Translations under genes and position numbers: made by a program
Origin: Propionispora hippei DSM 15287
GTDB taxonomy: Bacteria; Bacillota; Negativicutes; Propionisporales; Propionisporaceae
Assembly: GCF_900141835.1 (NCBI RefSeq)
Contig: NZ_FQZD01000013.1
Coordinates: 1-64,000, forward strand
Reading direction: 5' to 3'
DNA length: 64,000 nucleotides
Shown here: positions 23,815 to 32,462 of the stretch, in pieces
How the letters are laid out: each line of letters opens with the position of its first letter
How positions within the stretch are numbered: position 1 is the stretch's first letter
The notes under the pieces: model-generated
Seen by the model: the letters and a program-made list of their open reading frames with translations, nothing else
Database searches by the model: none
What the model was told of the DNA's origin: nothing

Positions 23815-26154
23815 TCACAGGCCTTTCCAAAACACTTGAATTCGTGAGTTAAGTTCCTTCCCGTCGCGTACCTCCCTGGGATAACGCCAATGGGCCGGAA
23901 ACAGTTTTTTATAATAATAGCTGGAGAATCTTTCATCAATCAAAAGTACTACTCCTTTATCGTCTTCAGAACGAATCACCCGTCCAGCCGCCTGCAGCAC
24001 TTTATTCATACCGGGATACATATAAGCATATTCAAAGCCCAGTTCATTTTTCTTTTTAAAATGCTCCATGATCAGATTGCGCTCTAAACAGATCTGGGGA
24101 AGTCCCACTCCGATAATTACAGTCCCCAACAGCTTGTCCCCTTTGAGGTCAATACCTTCCGAAAAAATCCCCCCTAGCACGCAGAAGCCCACTAACATGA
24201 GGTTACGGTCCGGCTGAAACCGCGCTAAGAAACGTTCCCGCTCTGCTTCCGACATGACATTGGTCTGTATAAGAGTCTCAATATCAGGGTGCAATTCCGA
24301 AAAAACCTGCTGCACTTCCTGCATATAGTGATAGGAAGGGAAAAAAACAAGATAATTCCCGGTTTTCTGCTGGATCACCAGATGAATATATTGAGCAATT
24401 TCCCGGTAGCTGCTCTCCCGGTTTTTGAACTTGGTGGATATCTGATCAGCCACCAGTAAGCATAAATTTTCGACCTTAAAGGGTGACGGGAAGGCAATTT
24501 TTGCATCCGTTGCCTCACCACCCAATATTTCACTAAAATAATCCAGCGGGACCAATGTGGCCGAAAAGAATACACCGGACTTGCCTCGCCGGACTGCTTC
24601 CCCCAACAGCTTGGAGGGATCAAGGCAAAACAGCTTCACCGTAACCTCTGACGAGGATGTTTCTACATACGTAATATAGTGGTCATCGTAGAGCTCCGCC
24701 ATTTTCAAAAATATCAGCACATTAAAATAAAGTTCCAGCAAAGCATCATAGCCCTCTGCTTTATGATTGTCGGTTAATAACGCAGAAGCTTTTTTGGCAA
24801 ACGTCCAAAGCAGGGGATAGAGTTCCTCCGGTTGGTCCAATTGTGTATAATACCCCTCTTCGCTGCACTTTTTTTTCATGCCCAGCATAACCGTATTAAT
24901 TTTACCCAGAGTTTTACCAATATGCTGGCCTTTATAGAGGTTTTTCACTTTCAAGAAGGTGCTCTTGGTTAGTTCGGCGGAAAACATCTCTCTGGCCCGG
25001 TCCACTAAATTATGCGCTTCATCAATTAGAAAGGTATAGTCACCCTGACCGGTCTGAAAAAATCGTTTTAAATACACCCGGGGATCAAAAACATAATTAT
25101 AGTCACAAATAATGCAGTCGGCCCATACGGCTAAGTCCAGGGAAAGTTCAAAGGGACATACCGTATACTTTTGTGAATAGGCTTCGATTACCTCCCGGGT
25201 AAAGGCTCGTTCCTGCAAAAACAACTCCGTAATGGCGTCATTGACCCGATCAAAGTGTCCTTGGGCATATTCGCAATGGTCCGGGTTGCATATGGATTCT
25301 TCCTTAAAACAGATTTTATCTTTCGCCGTGATCGTAATGGATTTAAAGTCCAAGCCACAGCTCCGCATGACGTTCACGGCTGCTTCTGCCACTTGGCGGG
25401 TAATGGTTTTGGCCGTCAAATAAAATATCTTGCCCGTTTTATGCTCGCCCATCGCTTTAACGGCCGGAAACAAAGTGGAAATGGTTTTCCCAATCCCGGT
25501 GGGTGCCTGGACAAATAGTTTTTTATTATCCGAAACGGTTCGATATACCGCAACCGCCAACTCCCGCTGACCGCGGCGATAAGCTGGAAAAGGAAACTTC
25601 AGTTTTTTTATGGAAGAGTCCCGCAGTTCCTTCCAGGCCTCAAGCTGCTTAGCCCAAACTAAATAGCTCTCCAGCAGCCCGTAAAAAAACGTTCGCAATT
25701 CCTGCAGGGTAACGGTTTCTCTCAGTCGCTTTATTTCCTCTGTATCAATATTGTAATAGGTCAATTGAATATCGAGCTGCTCTATATTGTTTTGCTCACC
25801 ATAAATAAGTCCATAGCATTTGGCCTGAGCCCAATGCAGGGTATTAAAGGTCTCATCAATTCGTTCCAGGGGAATAGCCGTTGTCTTGATTTCATCGATC
25901 ACGACCTGCCGCTGCTCGCTAATGATCCCATCGGCCCGGCCCTCTACCAGAAACAGGAAGTCTTTGTAGCTAATTTCATATTTTAGCGGGGCTTCCGCTA
26001 TATAATTGTCGCCACCAGCCTTTTGCAGCTTTTGGTGTATTCGGGTTCCTTCTACCGCTCTGCTGGCTCCCACAAAGCGAGTATCAATATCACCCGAACG
26101 CAAGGTATACTCTACTAAATCTTTTACTGATATACGGACTACATGCGGTATCAC
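23815..26154 (-). CDS. XPD/DinG-like helicase with N-terminal PD-(D/E)XK domain
   Basis: A 779-residue protein starting at GTG 26154 (GAGGTG nine bases upstream). Residues ~1-170 form a PD-(D/E)XK nuclease-like domain: VEGRADGIISEQRQVVIDEI KTT supplies the Asp, Glu-x-Lys pattern. Helicase motifs follow: APTGIGKT (Walker A, ~residue 220), FYLTAKTITRQ, CFKEESICNPDHCEYA and KYTVCPFE (four Cys expected to hold the XPD 4Fe-4S cluster), DEAHNLVDRA (Walker B), VFFSATLVPL, and QAAGRVIRSEDDKG (motif VI). It belongs to the Rad3/XPD superfamily 2 helicases that unwind DNA 5'-3'. A joined nuclease domain is known in this bacterial COG1199 subgroup. It is monocistronic. Confidence 0.9.
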   Translation of the reverse strand: MIPHVVRISVKDLVEYTLRSGDIDTRFVGASRAVEGTRIHQKLQKAGGDNYIAEAPLKYEISYKDFLFLVEGRADGIISEQRQVVIDEIKTTAIPLERIDETFNTLHWAQAKCYGLIYGEQNNIEQLDIQLTYYNIDTEEIKRLRETVTLQELRTFFYGLLESYLVWAKQLEAWKELRDSSIKKLKFPFPAYRRGQRELAVAVYRTVSDNKKLFVQAPTGIGKTISTLFPAVKAMGEHKTGKIFYLTAKTITRQVAEAAVNVMRSCGLDFKSITITAKDKICFKEESICNPDHCEYAQGHFDRVNDAITELFLQERAFTREVIEAYSQKYTVCPFELSLDLAVWADCIICDYNYVFDPRVYLKRFFQTGQGDYTFLIDEAHNLVDRAREMFSAELTKSTFLKVKNLYKGQHIGKTLGKINTVMLGMKKKCSEEGYYTQLDQPEELYPLLWTFAKKASALLTDNHKAEGYDALLELYFNVLIFLKMAELYDDHYITYVETSSSEVTVKLFCLDPSKLLGEAVRRGKSGVFFSATLVPLDYFSEILGGEATDAKIAFPSPFKVENLCLLVADQISTKFKNRESSYREIAQYIHLVIQQKTGNYLVFFPSYHYMQEVQQVFSELHPDIETLIQTNVMSEAERERFLARFQPDRNLMLVGFCVLGGIFSEGIDLKGDKLLGTVIIGVGLPQICLERNLIMEHFKKKNELGFEYAYMYPGMNKVLQAAGRVIRSEDDKGVVLLIDERFSSYYYKKLFPAHWRYPREVRDGKELNSRIQVFWKGL

Positions 26155-26396
26155 CTAAGCCGGCACCTCACTTCCTGCCATATGTAAACCAATTTATTAT
26201 TTCGCAGCAATTATTTTTATATATATTTTCCGACCGGAACGCGCTGAGACGTTATAACACTTCTTCCGCTTGCCTGGATATATTCTGAGGGCAAGCTATG
26301 TGCCTTTATGCAGACTGTAATAACCATATTATATTCTATATTTTTCAAAAGAAAATAGGCGACACTGGACAAGGCAAATCAAATTGCCCCTTTTTA

Positions 26397-26427
26397 TTGA
26401 CTCTACCAGTGTGGTAGACCGTATAAT
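26397..26427 (+). promoter_or_regulatory. MerR-type promoter with 19-bp spacer and operator
   Basis: TTGACT (26397-26402) and TATAAT (26422-26427) are separated by 19 bp, which is the overlong spacer of MerR-activated promoters. Within it CTACCAGTGTGGTAG (26403-26417) is a perfect palindrome around GTG, the expected MerR-dimer operator. It drives the merR-type gene at 26469, indicating autoregulation. The rest of 26155-26396 shows no gene. Confidence 0.9.
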
Positions 26428-26468
26428 AAATACGAGCTCTAAAATACACATGCATGTGAGGGAAATAA

Positions 26469-27287
26469 ATGTTACGAATTGGAGATTTTTCTAAGCTCTC
26501 AAGAGTAAGTATCCGGATGTTGCGGCATTACGACGAAATCGGCTTGTTGATTCCAGAGCATGTCGACAATTTTACAGGATATCGTTATTACAGTGAAACC
26601 CAGTTACCACTGGCCAATCGAATCCACGCCCTTAAAGAAATGGGCTTTACTTTATCTACTATCACGGAAGTTTTAAGAACCTATCATGATCCACAAGCTC
26701 TAAGAGAATTCCTGCTAATAAAGCAGGCAGAGGTAAAAGAACAAGCGAAAAAAACTGCTCACCGGTTACAAAGTCTTGAGACAATCATCAATCGTCTTGG
26801 AAAGGATGAAAATGCTATGAACTATAACGTCGTTTTGAAAGAAATGCCGCAAAGACTGGTGGCATCCATAAGAAAGAGTATTCCTTCTTATAATGAAGAA
26901 GGAATACTCTGGGAGGAACTAATGAAAGAAATCACCCACCAGCATGTACAGCTTGCCAGTCCCTGCTATGCTATTGCTGTTTTTCATGATCAGGAATACG
27001 AGGAACACGACCCGGATATCGAAATTCAACTCTCCGTTCAGGGTACTTATAAAAACAAAGAGCACGTGGTGTTTAAAACCGTCCCCCCCATCACCGTTGC
27101 ATCGGCAACATTCCAGGGAGGTTATGAACATATCGCCGCCGTGAACCAGGCGGTAGCTAATTGGGTGAGAGACAATCGGTATGAATTTGCCGGCTCAATG
27201 TTCAACATCTATCACGTGAGTCCCGCACAGTCGCCAAACCCTGATGAATGGGTAACAGAAGTTTGCTTTCCCGTAAGAAAAAAATAA
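26469..27287 (+). CDS. MerR-family regulator with GyrI-like effector domain (BmrR type)
   Basis: A 272-residue regulator. MLRIGDFSKLSRVSIRMLRH YDEIGLL and FTGYRYYSETQL form the MerR winged HTH, and residues ~75-115 the dimer coiled coil (QAEVKEQAKKTAHRLQSLET). From ~120 the GyrI-like/SOUL-type ligand domain begins (YNVVLKEMPQRLVASIRKSI), ending in GSMFNIYHVSPAQSPNPDEW VTEVCFPV as in BmrR-type drug sensors. It likely binds lipophilic cations or drugs. The promoter at 26397-26427 has a MerR operator in a 19-bp spacer, so the gene should be self-activated. No exporter lies immediately downstream, so further targets must be elsewhere. Confidence 0.93.
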   Translation: MLRIGDFSKLSRVSIRMLRHYDEIGLLIPEHVDNFTGYRYYSETQLPLANRIHALKEMGFTLSTITEVLRTYHDPQALREFLLIKQAEVKEQAKKTAHRLQSLETIINRLGKDENAMNYNVVLKEMPQRLVASIRKSIPSYNEEGILWEELMKEITHQHVQLASPCYAIAVFHDQEYEEHDPDIEIQLSVQGTYKNKEHVVFKTVPPITVASATFQGGYEHIAAVNQAVANWVRDNRYEFAGSMFNIYHVSPAQSPNPDEWVTEVCFPVRKK

Positions 27288-27292
27288 TACCC

Positions 27293-27336
27293 AACAGAAG
27301 TACCGGTCATCAATAACAACGGCCGGTACTTCTGTT
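27293..27336 (+). terminator. Terminator of merR-type gene
   Basis: AACAGAAGTACCGG pairs with CCGGTACTTCTGTT around a 16-nt loop, six bases after the stop codon. Confidence 0.75.
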
Positions 27337-27381
27337 CAATTGTCCGGCCTGATCACAAAATATGGCAAAATCAGGAGCAAG

Positions 27382-27624
27382 CTATCGCTTATTCGCTTGC
27401 TTCGAGACATCTTTTTTAGTCAAATAATATATGTTTATGCAGACTGTAAATAAATTAATCAAGGCCACCGGTATTGCATGAATAGCAACGGCATAGATGA
27501 CAAAACATATGGAACCTACCGTGTTCACCAACCGCAGTTTATTTATAGATTTCATTAAGAAGGAAACAGCTACTAAACCGGAAGCCAGGTAGCCCAACCC
27601 TTCTACTATATTGATGCTCTCCAT
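27382..27624 (-). CDS. Small inner-membrane protein, YgjV-like
   Basis: An 80-residue protein with three hydrophobic helices (GLGYLASGLVAVSFLM, TVGSICFVIYAVAIHAIPVA, LINLFTVCINIYYLT). The spacing, with a basic SINKLRLVN loop between helices 1 and 2, matches small YgjV/CBU_0592-type membrane proteins of unknown function. The start ATG 27624 has AAAGGTTGAG upstream. It appears monocistronic, on the opposite strand from the MerR gene. Confidence 0.65.
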   Translation of the reverse strand: MESINIVEGLGYLASGLVAVSFLMKSINKLRLVNTVGSICFVIYAVAIHAIPVALINLFTVCINIYYLTKKDVSKQANKR

Positions 27625-27786
27625 ATTATCTCAACCTTTCCTTATGGCTTTCCAAACTGAGTATACCTTTAGCTTAGATAGATTATTCGGATTGACCGGC
27701 AAAGGACCACCGTTCTTAAGAAACAAAATCTGTAAACGTTCAGCCTGAGCTAAGATAGTTCAGCATTAACATTTTTCAAACAAAAA

Positions 27787-27825
27787 GCATCTTCTCCTGT
27801 TTGATAAAGAAACAGGCAAAGATGC
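27787..27825 (-). terminator. Terminator downstream of epoxide hydrolase gene
   Basis: GCATCTT...CCTGTTT pairs with AAACAGG...AAGATGC; the minus-strand product is followed by TTTTTG. It is ~120 bp beyond the stop of the 27946 gene. The 27625-27945 gap otherwise shows nothing. Confidence 0.65.
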
Positions 27826-27945
27826 GATTAAGCTATACTTCCTTATTTAGTTTTAGAATAATTCTATACTCTTTACCAAAAATCCTGTTTTTTATAAAGC
27901 CTGGGATGTCCCGTAGGTCAAGTCTTTGTGACAGCCGTAAGTGAA

Positions 27946-29106
27946 TTATTCTTTTTTCGCTCCGGTTCTAAATGGCCGATAGAATGCGCGAATATCCTCA
28001 GCCAAAGGCTCGGGAGCCTCCATGGCAGTAAAATGACCGCCGCGAGGCATTAACGTCCAGCGAGTTATATTCAAATGCCGTTCCGCCCATCCTTTAGGTG
28101 GTAGCAGTATGTCAGCCGGAAAAAGAGCGATCCCCGTGGGGACCCCGATTTGTCCCATAGGCGGCAAAGAATTCATATTTTCATAATATATGCGCGTTGA
28201 CGACCCACTGGTGTTCGTGACCCAATAAAGCATGATATTAGTAAGCAGCTCATCCTTACTGAAACTCTGCTCAAGATCACCCCGGCAATCGCTCCAGGCA
28301 TGGAATTTTTCAATAATCCAACCAGCCAACCCCACCGGTGAATCGGTAAGACCGTAAGTAAGCGTCTGGGGCTTCGTCGATTGAATGGACATATAGGCGC
28401 CCTCTTGGGCGATCCATTGTTGAGCACTTCTCTTGTAATCCAATTCTTCCCTGGCAAGATCCGCTTCATGAGAAGTCATAAGATTTCTAATGATACCGAT
28501 ATCTGTAAGATGGATTCCAACAAGAAGCTCCGGATGGTTTAATGCCAGATATCTGGTAACGCCAGAACCAATATCTCCACCGGCAGCCGCAAAGCGTCGA
28601 TAGCCAAGCTCCTCGGTCATTAGTTTAGCCCAAAGCTCGGAAACCCGAAAATTATTGATGCCGCTATGCTCAGGACGGCTGGAAAAACCAAATCCCGGCA
28701 GGGAGGGAACAATCACATCAAAAGAATCAGCCGGGTCGCCGCCATAACGGGCCGGGTCGGTCAACAAAGGGATGATCTTCTTGTAGCGGATAAAACTGTC
28801 AGGCCATCCGTGAGTCAGTATAATGGGTAAAGGGTTGGGTCCTTTACCGCGTGCATGCGCGAAGTGCAAATCTATTCCGTCGACCTCACAACGAAACTGG
28901 GAATAGCGGTTCAGTTCCTGTTCCTGGGCACGCCAATCGAAATGGTCCCGCCAATACGAAACGAGCGACTGCAAATAGCCCATTTCTGTGCCTCGTTCCC
29001 ACCCCGAATCCTTCAATTGGTCTGGCCATCGAACATGCTCCAGTCTATATTGCAGATCGTCGAGTACATCCTGCGCAATTTGGATACGAAAACCTTCCAC
29101 AGCCAT
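27946..29106 (-). CDS. Epoxide hydrolase, microsomal-type (EHN domain)
   Basis: A 386-residue alpha/beta hydrolase. The N-terminal EHN domain reads VLDDLQYRLEHVRWPDQLKD SGWERG, typical of juvenile-hormone/microsomal epoxide hydrolases. LPIILTHGWPDSF is the oxyanion HGWP motif. The nucleophile Asp is in AAAGGDIGSGVTRYLAL; lid tyrosines and the C-terminal catalytic His region (MPRGGHFTAMEAPE) are present. The enzyme opens epoxides to vicinal diols in the cytoplasm; length is normal for the bacterial branch. Of the tandem ATGs the second (29106) has the better spacing to GGAGG. The tRNA-Ala gene lies upstream on the same strand. Confidence 0.92.
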   Translation of the reverse strand: MAVEGFRIQIAQDVLDDLQYRLEHVRWPDQLKDSGWERGTEMGYLQSLVSYWRDHFDWRAQEQELNRYSQFRCEVDGIDLHFAHARGKGPNPLPIILTHGWPDSFIRYKKIIPLLTDPARYGGDPADSFDVIVPSLPGFGFSSRPEHSGINNFRVSELWAKLMTEELGYRRFAAAGGDIGSGVTRYLALNHPELLVGIHLTDIGIIRNLMTSHEADLAREELDYKRSAQQWIAQEGAYMSIQSTKPQTLTYGLTDSPVGLAGWIIEKFHAWSDCRGDLEQSFSKDELLTNIMLYWVTNTSGSSTRIYYENMNSLPPMGQIGVPTGIALFPADILLPPKGWAERHLNITRWTLMPRGGHFTAMEAPEPLAEDIRAFYRPFRTGAKKE

Positions 29107-29266
29107 CATTCTCCTCCTTTAGGTGAGTCATTCTTCAAGATCAACATGACAAGGCGGACAGCTCAGGCACTAGCTTCCCCTTCCTTTGCCAAATTTATCA
29201 GTTCAACGGCAACATCTGGTAACTGCCGGAACCTTTCTAAGTGTGAAGCAGAAACCTTATAGCAAA

Positions 29267-29298
29267 AAGGCCTGCAGAGTAATAACCCTGCAGGCCTT
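29267..29298 (-). terminator. Terminator after tRNA-Ala
   Basis: AAGGCCTGCAG pairs perfectly with CTGCAGGCCTT around a 10-nt loop; on the minus strand it ends in TTTTTG. It lies 8 bp downstream of the tRNA 3' end. Confidence 0.9.
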
Positions 29299-29306
29299 GA
29301 GTTGCC

Positions 29307-29382
29307 TGGTGGAGACGGTGGGATTCGAACCCATGACCTCTTGAATGCGAGCCAAGCGCTCTCCCGACTGAGCTACGCCCCC
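29307..29382 (-). tRNA. tRNA-Ala (anticodon CGC)
   Basis: The minus strand folds as a full cloverleaf of 76 nt including an encoded CCA. The acceptor stem is GGGGGCG/CGTCTCC with the G3-U70 wobble that marks alanine tRNAs. The D arm is GCTC...GAGC. The anticodon arm is CTTGG-CTCGCAT-TCAAG with anticodon CGC, reading GCG. The T arm contains GGTTCGAATCC. A strong terminator follows, so it is a single-tRNA unit. Confidence 0.96.
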
Positions 29383-29595
29383 AATTAATTACTATGGGCT
29401 TTCATAGGCAGCCAATACATAGTATTCTACTTCACAGTATTTTACATGCGCGTCAAAATTCCTGCACCGTTACGATTTTTTTCTTATAACAGCCTGAAAT
29501 AAACTGAGGGAAAAGGCGGCGTCACCGAAAGTCAAAAAGACTACTGGAAAATGCTATAATGAGTATAGCAAAATATTGAACACGGAGATTCACCT

Positions 29596-30351
29596 ATGCT
29601 GCAAAAAAGCGAAAGCTTCCTGAAATGCTGCCAATTCATAAAAGAAGAAAGTCTCGACACTTCCCGTCATCCATTTTGCCTTCCTCTGTTTACCCATCAT
29701 ACGGAAATTCAGTTTCACCCGCAGATCACCTTCTTCGTTGGTGAAAACGGCAGCGGCAAATCGACATTGCTGGAGGCCCTCGCCGTAGCGCGAGGCTTCA
29801 ACCCCGAGGGAGGTACGCTAAATTTTAATTTTTCCTCACACGACTCTCATTCCAGCCTATATCAGCATATTAGACTGGTCAAGGGAACCAAGCGGCTCCG
29901 GGATGGCTTCTTCCTGCGAGCCGAGAGCTTTTACAATTTAGCTACTTCCATTGAAAAGATGGATTCCGAAGGTATTGGGGCCCGCGTCATTGACGCTTTC
30001 GGCGGTCGTTCGCTGCACGAGCAATCCCACGGCGAATCCTTCTTTGCCGCCATTCAGAACCGGTTCCGAGGCCAGGGACTCTATATTCTGGACGAGCCGG
30101 AAGCCGCCCTCTCGCCGGTAAGGCAAATGTCCCTGCTGTCCCGCATCCATGAACTGATCCGATTGGACTCCCAGTTTATTATCGCCACCCATTCCCCCAT
30201 TCTGCTCGCTTATCCGGGTGCCTTGATTTACCAGCTCTCACCGGAAGGCACCGGGTTGCAGCAGATAGCTTACGAACAAACCGACCATTACGTTATCACC
30301 AAGCAGTTTCTTAATAACTATCAGAAGATGCTGGATATATTATTGCAATGA
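29596..30351 (+). CDS. AAA/ABC-type ATPase
   Basis: A 251-residue soluble ATPase. ITFFVGENGSGKSTLLEALA is the Walker A loop near residue 45. QSHGESFFAAIQNRF holds a signature-like SxGE motif, LYILDEPEAALSPVRQM is Walker B with the D-loop, and FIIATHSPILLAYPG provides the switch His. It matches the COG3910/AAA_21 family of stand-alone predicted ATPases related to RecF/SbcC and ABC ATPases, without membrane domains. The partner is unknown. The start ATG has GGAG upstream. It is a single gene facing the tRNA. Confidence 0.88.
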   Translation: MLQKSESFLKCCQFIKEESLDTSRHPFCLPLFTHHTEIQFHPQITFFVGENGSGKSTLLEALAVARGFNPEGGTLNFNFSSHDSHSSLYQHIRLVKGTKRLRDGFFLRAESFYNLATSIEKMDSEGIGARVIDAFGGRSLHEQSHGESFFAAIQNRFRGQGLYILDEPEAALSPVRQMSLLSRIHELIRLDSQFIIATHSPILLAYPGALIYQLSPEGTGLQQIAYEQTDHYVITKQFLNNYQKMLDILLQ

Positions 30352-30455
30352 TGCAATATTGTACAACGCCCCAGCCCGGTCTGGTTGAAACGGGTCTCTC
30401 CTCCGACAGATCATTGTCAAAATTCAATTTTACGCAGTCGGCTCAAATAAGCTGC

Positions 30456-31103
30456 TTAATAAAAGGAATAAATTTCATCTGCCTCCTTCCGGGGGGTAGT
30501 ACCCTTGGCGCTAATCGGCACGCCTACAATAATGCCTGCCGTAATTACATGTGTTTCATCTAACCCAAAATATTGTTTTATTTCCTTATATTTTTCATGA
30601 TTGACTGTCAGAAGTTCATTATCAATTTCACCCAAAATGCAGGCTCCCAAGCCCTGATTGGCTGCTTCTAAAATCATAAACCCATAAGCAATTCCCATAT
30701 TTTCAAAGGTTCTCGCCATCAATGACGCTTGGTTTTGGGCGAGAGACTGTGCTCTTACCGAGTCCAGATACATTTTGTCAATATCACTCTCAGACATGGT
30801 AACACCTGAATGCAGTAACAATTCTTTCAGGCTTCTATGTTGACTGCTCCTCTCCCAGGCTTTCATTGACGCCACACAGAGAATTACTGCCGGTGCCTTT
30901 TTTATTAATCCCTTTATTGCAAAAATTTCAGAAAGTCTTACCTTATCTTCAACCCCGGTGACCGCAATAAACTTCCAGGGTTGAATGTTTTTCCAGGAAG
31001 GTGCTCTTCGTCCTGCTTCCATTACACTAATTAACTTATCCTTGGGAACAGGTTGATCTTTAAATGTTCGGTTACTGCTCCACTCAAATATTTCTTTTAA
31101 CAT
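30456..31103 (-). CDS. Nitroreductase-family protein
   Basis: A 215-residue FMN-dependent oxidoreductase. SSNRTFKDQPVPKDKLISVM and AGRRAPSWKNIQPWKFIAV form the FMN-binding N-terminal segment (RRSxRxF...Px3P...NxQPW). The C-terminal GIAYGFMILEAANQGLGACI LGEID is the family's G-x-G segment contacting FMN and the dimer partner. It likely reduces nitro compounds or quinones, or is a reductive enzyme of unknown substrate. The start ATG 31103 follows GAGGAGAG. A GGTT-flanked gap separates it from the MarR-type operator region, so co-regulation is possible but unproven. Confidence 0.9.
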   Translation of the reverse strand: MLKEIFEWSSNRTFKDQPVPKDKLISVMEAGRRAPSWKNIQPWKFIAVTGVEDKVRLSEIFAIKGLIKKAPAVILCVASMKAWERSSQHRSLKELLLHSGVTMSESDIDKMYLDSVRAQSLAQNQASLMARTFENMGIAYGFMILEAANQGLGACILGEIDNELLTVNHEKYKEIKQYFGLDETHVITAGIIVGVPISAKGTTPRKEADEIYSFY

Positions 31104-31246
31104 GCCTGTCTCTCCTCGCTATTTTAAACTCACACTAAAGTTCATTGCCAATTACCGGACTCCGTTCTCAGTAGAAACCTTATAGCCTGCTTATCCTGTT
31201 ATGCATGGCTATCTCAGTTTCTCAAATACGCTGTCGCCTTTCGGCC

Positions 31247-31396
31247 TTAGTTTCCCAGCATCTTTGCATACTCTTGTTCCAATTCATAAACGTTTTTTTC
31301 CCACTGACTCTCCGCATAACTTGTACATACACTATCGATGATGAATCGTTCATCAAGAGCCGAGTAACTAATGTTAAGAGTAAGTTTTTTAATCAT
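31247..31396 (-). CDS. Small hypothetical protein under MarR-type operators
   Basis: A 49-residue protein starting at ATG 31396 (MIKKLTLNISYSALDERFII), with GGGGGG seven bases upstream. It continues DSVCTSYAESQWEKNVYELE and ends QEYAKMLGN; it has no membrane segment. I do not recognise the family. Its upstream region carries the palindromes at 31428-31441 and 31485-31533. These resemble the sites upstream of the marR-type gene (32128-32157), so the gene is probably repressed by that regulator. A second strong ribosome site (GGAGGTGG) sits between the operators at about 31459-31465 and could serve a short leader. Confidence 0.55.
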   Translation of the reverse strand: MIKKLTLNISYSALDERFIIDSVCTSYAESQWEKNVYELEQEYAKMLGN

Positions 31397-31427
31397 TTTA
31401 ACCCCCCATTTATTCTGTATACATATA

Positions 31428-31441
31428 TTAAGTACACTTAA
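31428..31441. promoter_or_regulatory. MarR-type operator 1
   Basis: TTAAGTACACTTAA is a near-perfect palindrome 32 bp upstream of the 49-residue gene. It matches the consensus TTAMGTATACKTAA of the neighbouring sites. Confidence 0.65.
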
Positions 31442-31484
31442 TGTATGTGCAAAAAATTCCACCTCCTTTCTTTTTCTTATACCG

Positions 31485-31533
31485 TTAAGTATACGTAATA
31501 TATATTTGATAGACATATATTACGTATACTTAA
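31485..31533. promoter_or_regulatory. MarR-type operator pair in a 49-bp inverted repeat
   Basis: TTAAGTATACGTAA (31485-31498) and TTACGTATACTTAA (31520-31533) are each quasi-palindromes and together form a long inverted repeat whose arms continue through ATATAT to an ~11-bp centre. Two MarR dimers could bind about 35 bp apart. Confidence 0.7.
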
Positions 31534-31678
31534 TTTATGCTTAAACGTCATGGCTCGCAGAAGATACAACGAAACCCCTCAGACAAACGCCTTTTCTCTA
31601 AGAACTTCAAATGATACCCTCTCAGCGAACGCAGGGCACCAGGCCTAGTCCGGAACAGACCGGAAAATCAACTCTCAA

Positions 31679-32104
31679 TTATAATGTTTGATATATTTTC
31701 AACAGTACCCGTTCCAATACTTCAATTTCCTCTCCGGTACATTCCTTCAACATTTCATTTCGGACTGTATTGCAAACGTCCAGCACAGCAGCCTTTAAAT
31801 CTATGGCTTTTTGCGTTAGGAAAATCAGATAGGCCCGCCGGTCTTCCGGTGAATCCGCCCGGTATACCAATTTCATCATCTCCAGGCGATCAATTAAGCC
31901 TGTCAACGTCGAGTTGTCCAGATAACTCCTTTTACCCAGTTCAGAAACACTAATTCCATCGCCTTTATACAATGTATAAAGAACCAGCATTTGTACCGGT
32001 GTAATTCCTAAATCCTTTTGGTTTAATACCGCTTTAGTAAATTGGTTATGCTTTTGTTCTGCCTTTGCCAACAGAATACATATATTATCAAAAATTTGAA
32101 GCAT
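31679..32104 (-). CDS. MarR-family transcriptional regulator
   Basis: A 141-residue winged-helix protein. I use ATG 32104 (MLQIFDNICILLAKAEQKHN) with GGTGG upstream; a TTG at 32122 is the alternative. LGITPVQMLVLYTLYKGDGI, VSELGKRSYLDNSTLTGLID RLE and YRADSPEDRRAYLIFLT are the recognition helix and the wing with the conserved DxRR motif. Terminal helices form the dimer. Sites upstream at 32128-32157 indicate autorepression. Related sites lie ~160-430 bp downstream, in front of the 49-residue gene. The effector is unknown. Confidence 0.92.
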   Translation of the reverse strand: MLQIFDNICILLAKAEQKHNQFTKAVLNQKDLGITPVQMLVLYTLYKGDGISVSELGKRSYLDNSTLTGLIDRLEMMKLVYRADSPEDRRAYLIFLTQKAIDLKAAVLDVCNTVRNEMLKECTGEEIEVLERVLLKIYQTL

Positions 32105-32127
32105 AAAGAAACCACCACTCAATTTAT

Positions 32128-32157
32128 TTTGTATACGTAACTTTTACTTAAGTATAA
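32128..32157. promoter_or_regulatory. MarR-type operators upstream of the marR-type gene
   Basis: TTGTATACGTAA (32129-32140) and ACTTAAGTATAA (32146-32157) carry the same half-sites (GTATACGTAA, TTAAGTATA) as the operators at 31485-31533. They lie 24-53 bp before the marR-type start, as expected for autoregulation. Confidence 0.6.
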
Positions 32158-32462
32158 TTAGCCTACGAATAAAAGTCAAGTCCTTATCATTCGCCTTCGG
32201 CCTGTTCAACCTACCGCTTCCCCAACTGATCTAATATCCCTGTACTTCAATCCAGCTCCTGACGTTCATGATAAGTCATCGCCTCTACGTGATCGGATTT
32301 TTACCTAAAGATGTTCGCATATTCAAAATGAGCAAGGCAGTCTTTCATCGACTGCCACTCATCTACTATCGTCCGGTCTGCTGCGGGTGCTGTCTTATTC
32401 TCACCGGTATGCCCGGACCGCTGAATAGCACATCCCCTCAAAGCAGGCAATCTTCCTAAACT
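32158..32462. other. Intergenic, nothing recognised
   Basis: About 300 bp between the marR-type promoter and the end of the glycosyltransferase gene. I see no supported gene, hairpin with T-run or repeat. Confidence 0.4.

Noticed and set aside
29307-29382. Integration site (att) use of the tRNA-Ala gene
   Set aside because: No integrase or duplicated tRNA 3' end is visible on either side.
32268-32459. 63-codon plus-strand frame
   Set aside because: No ribosome site, odd Cys-rich composition, lies in an intergenic stretch.
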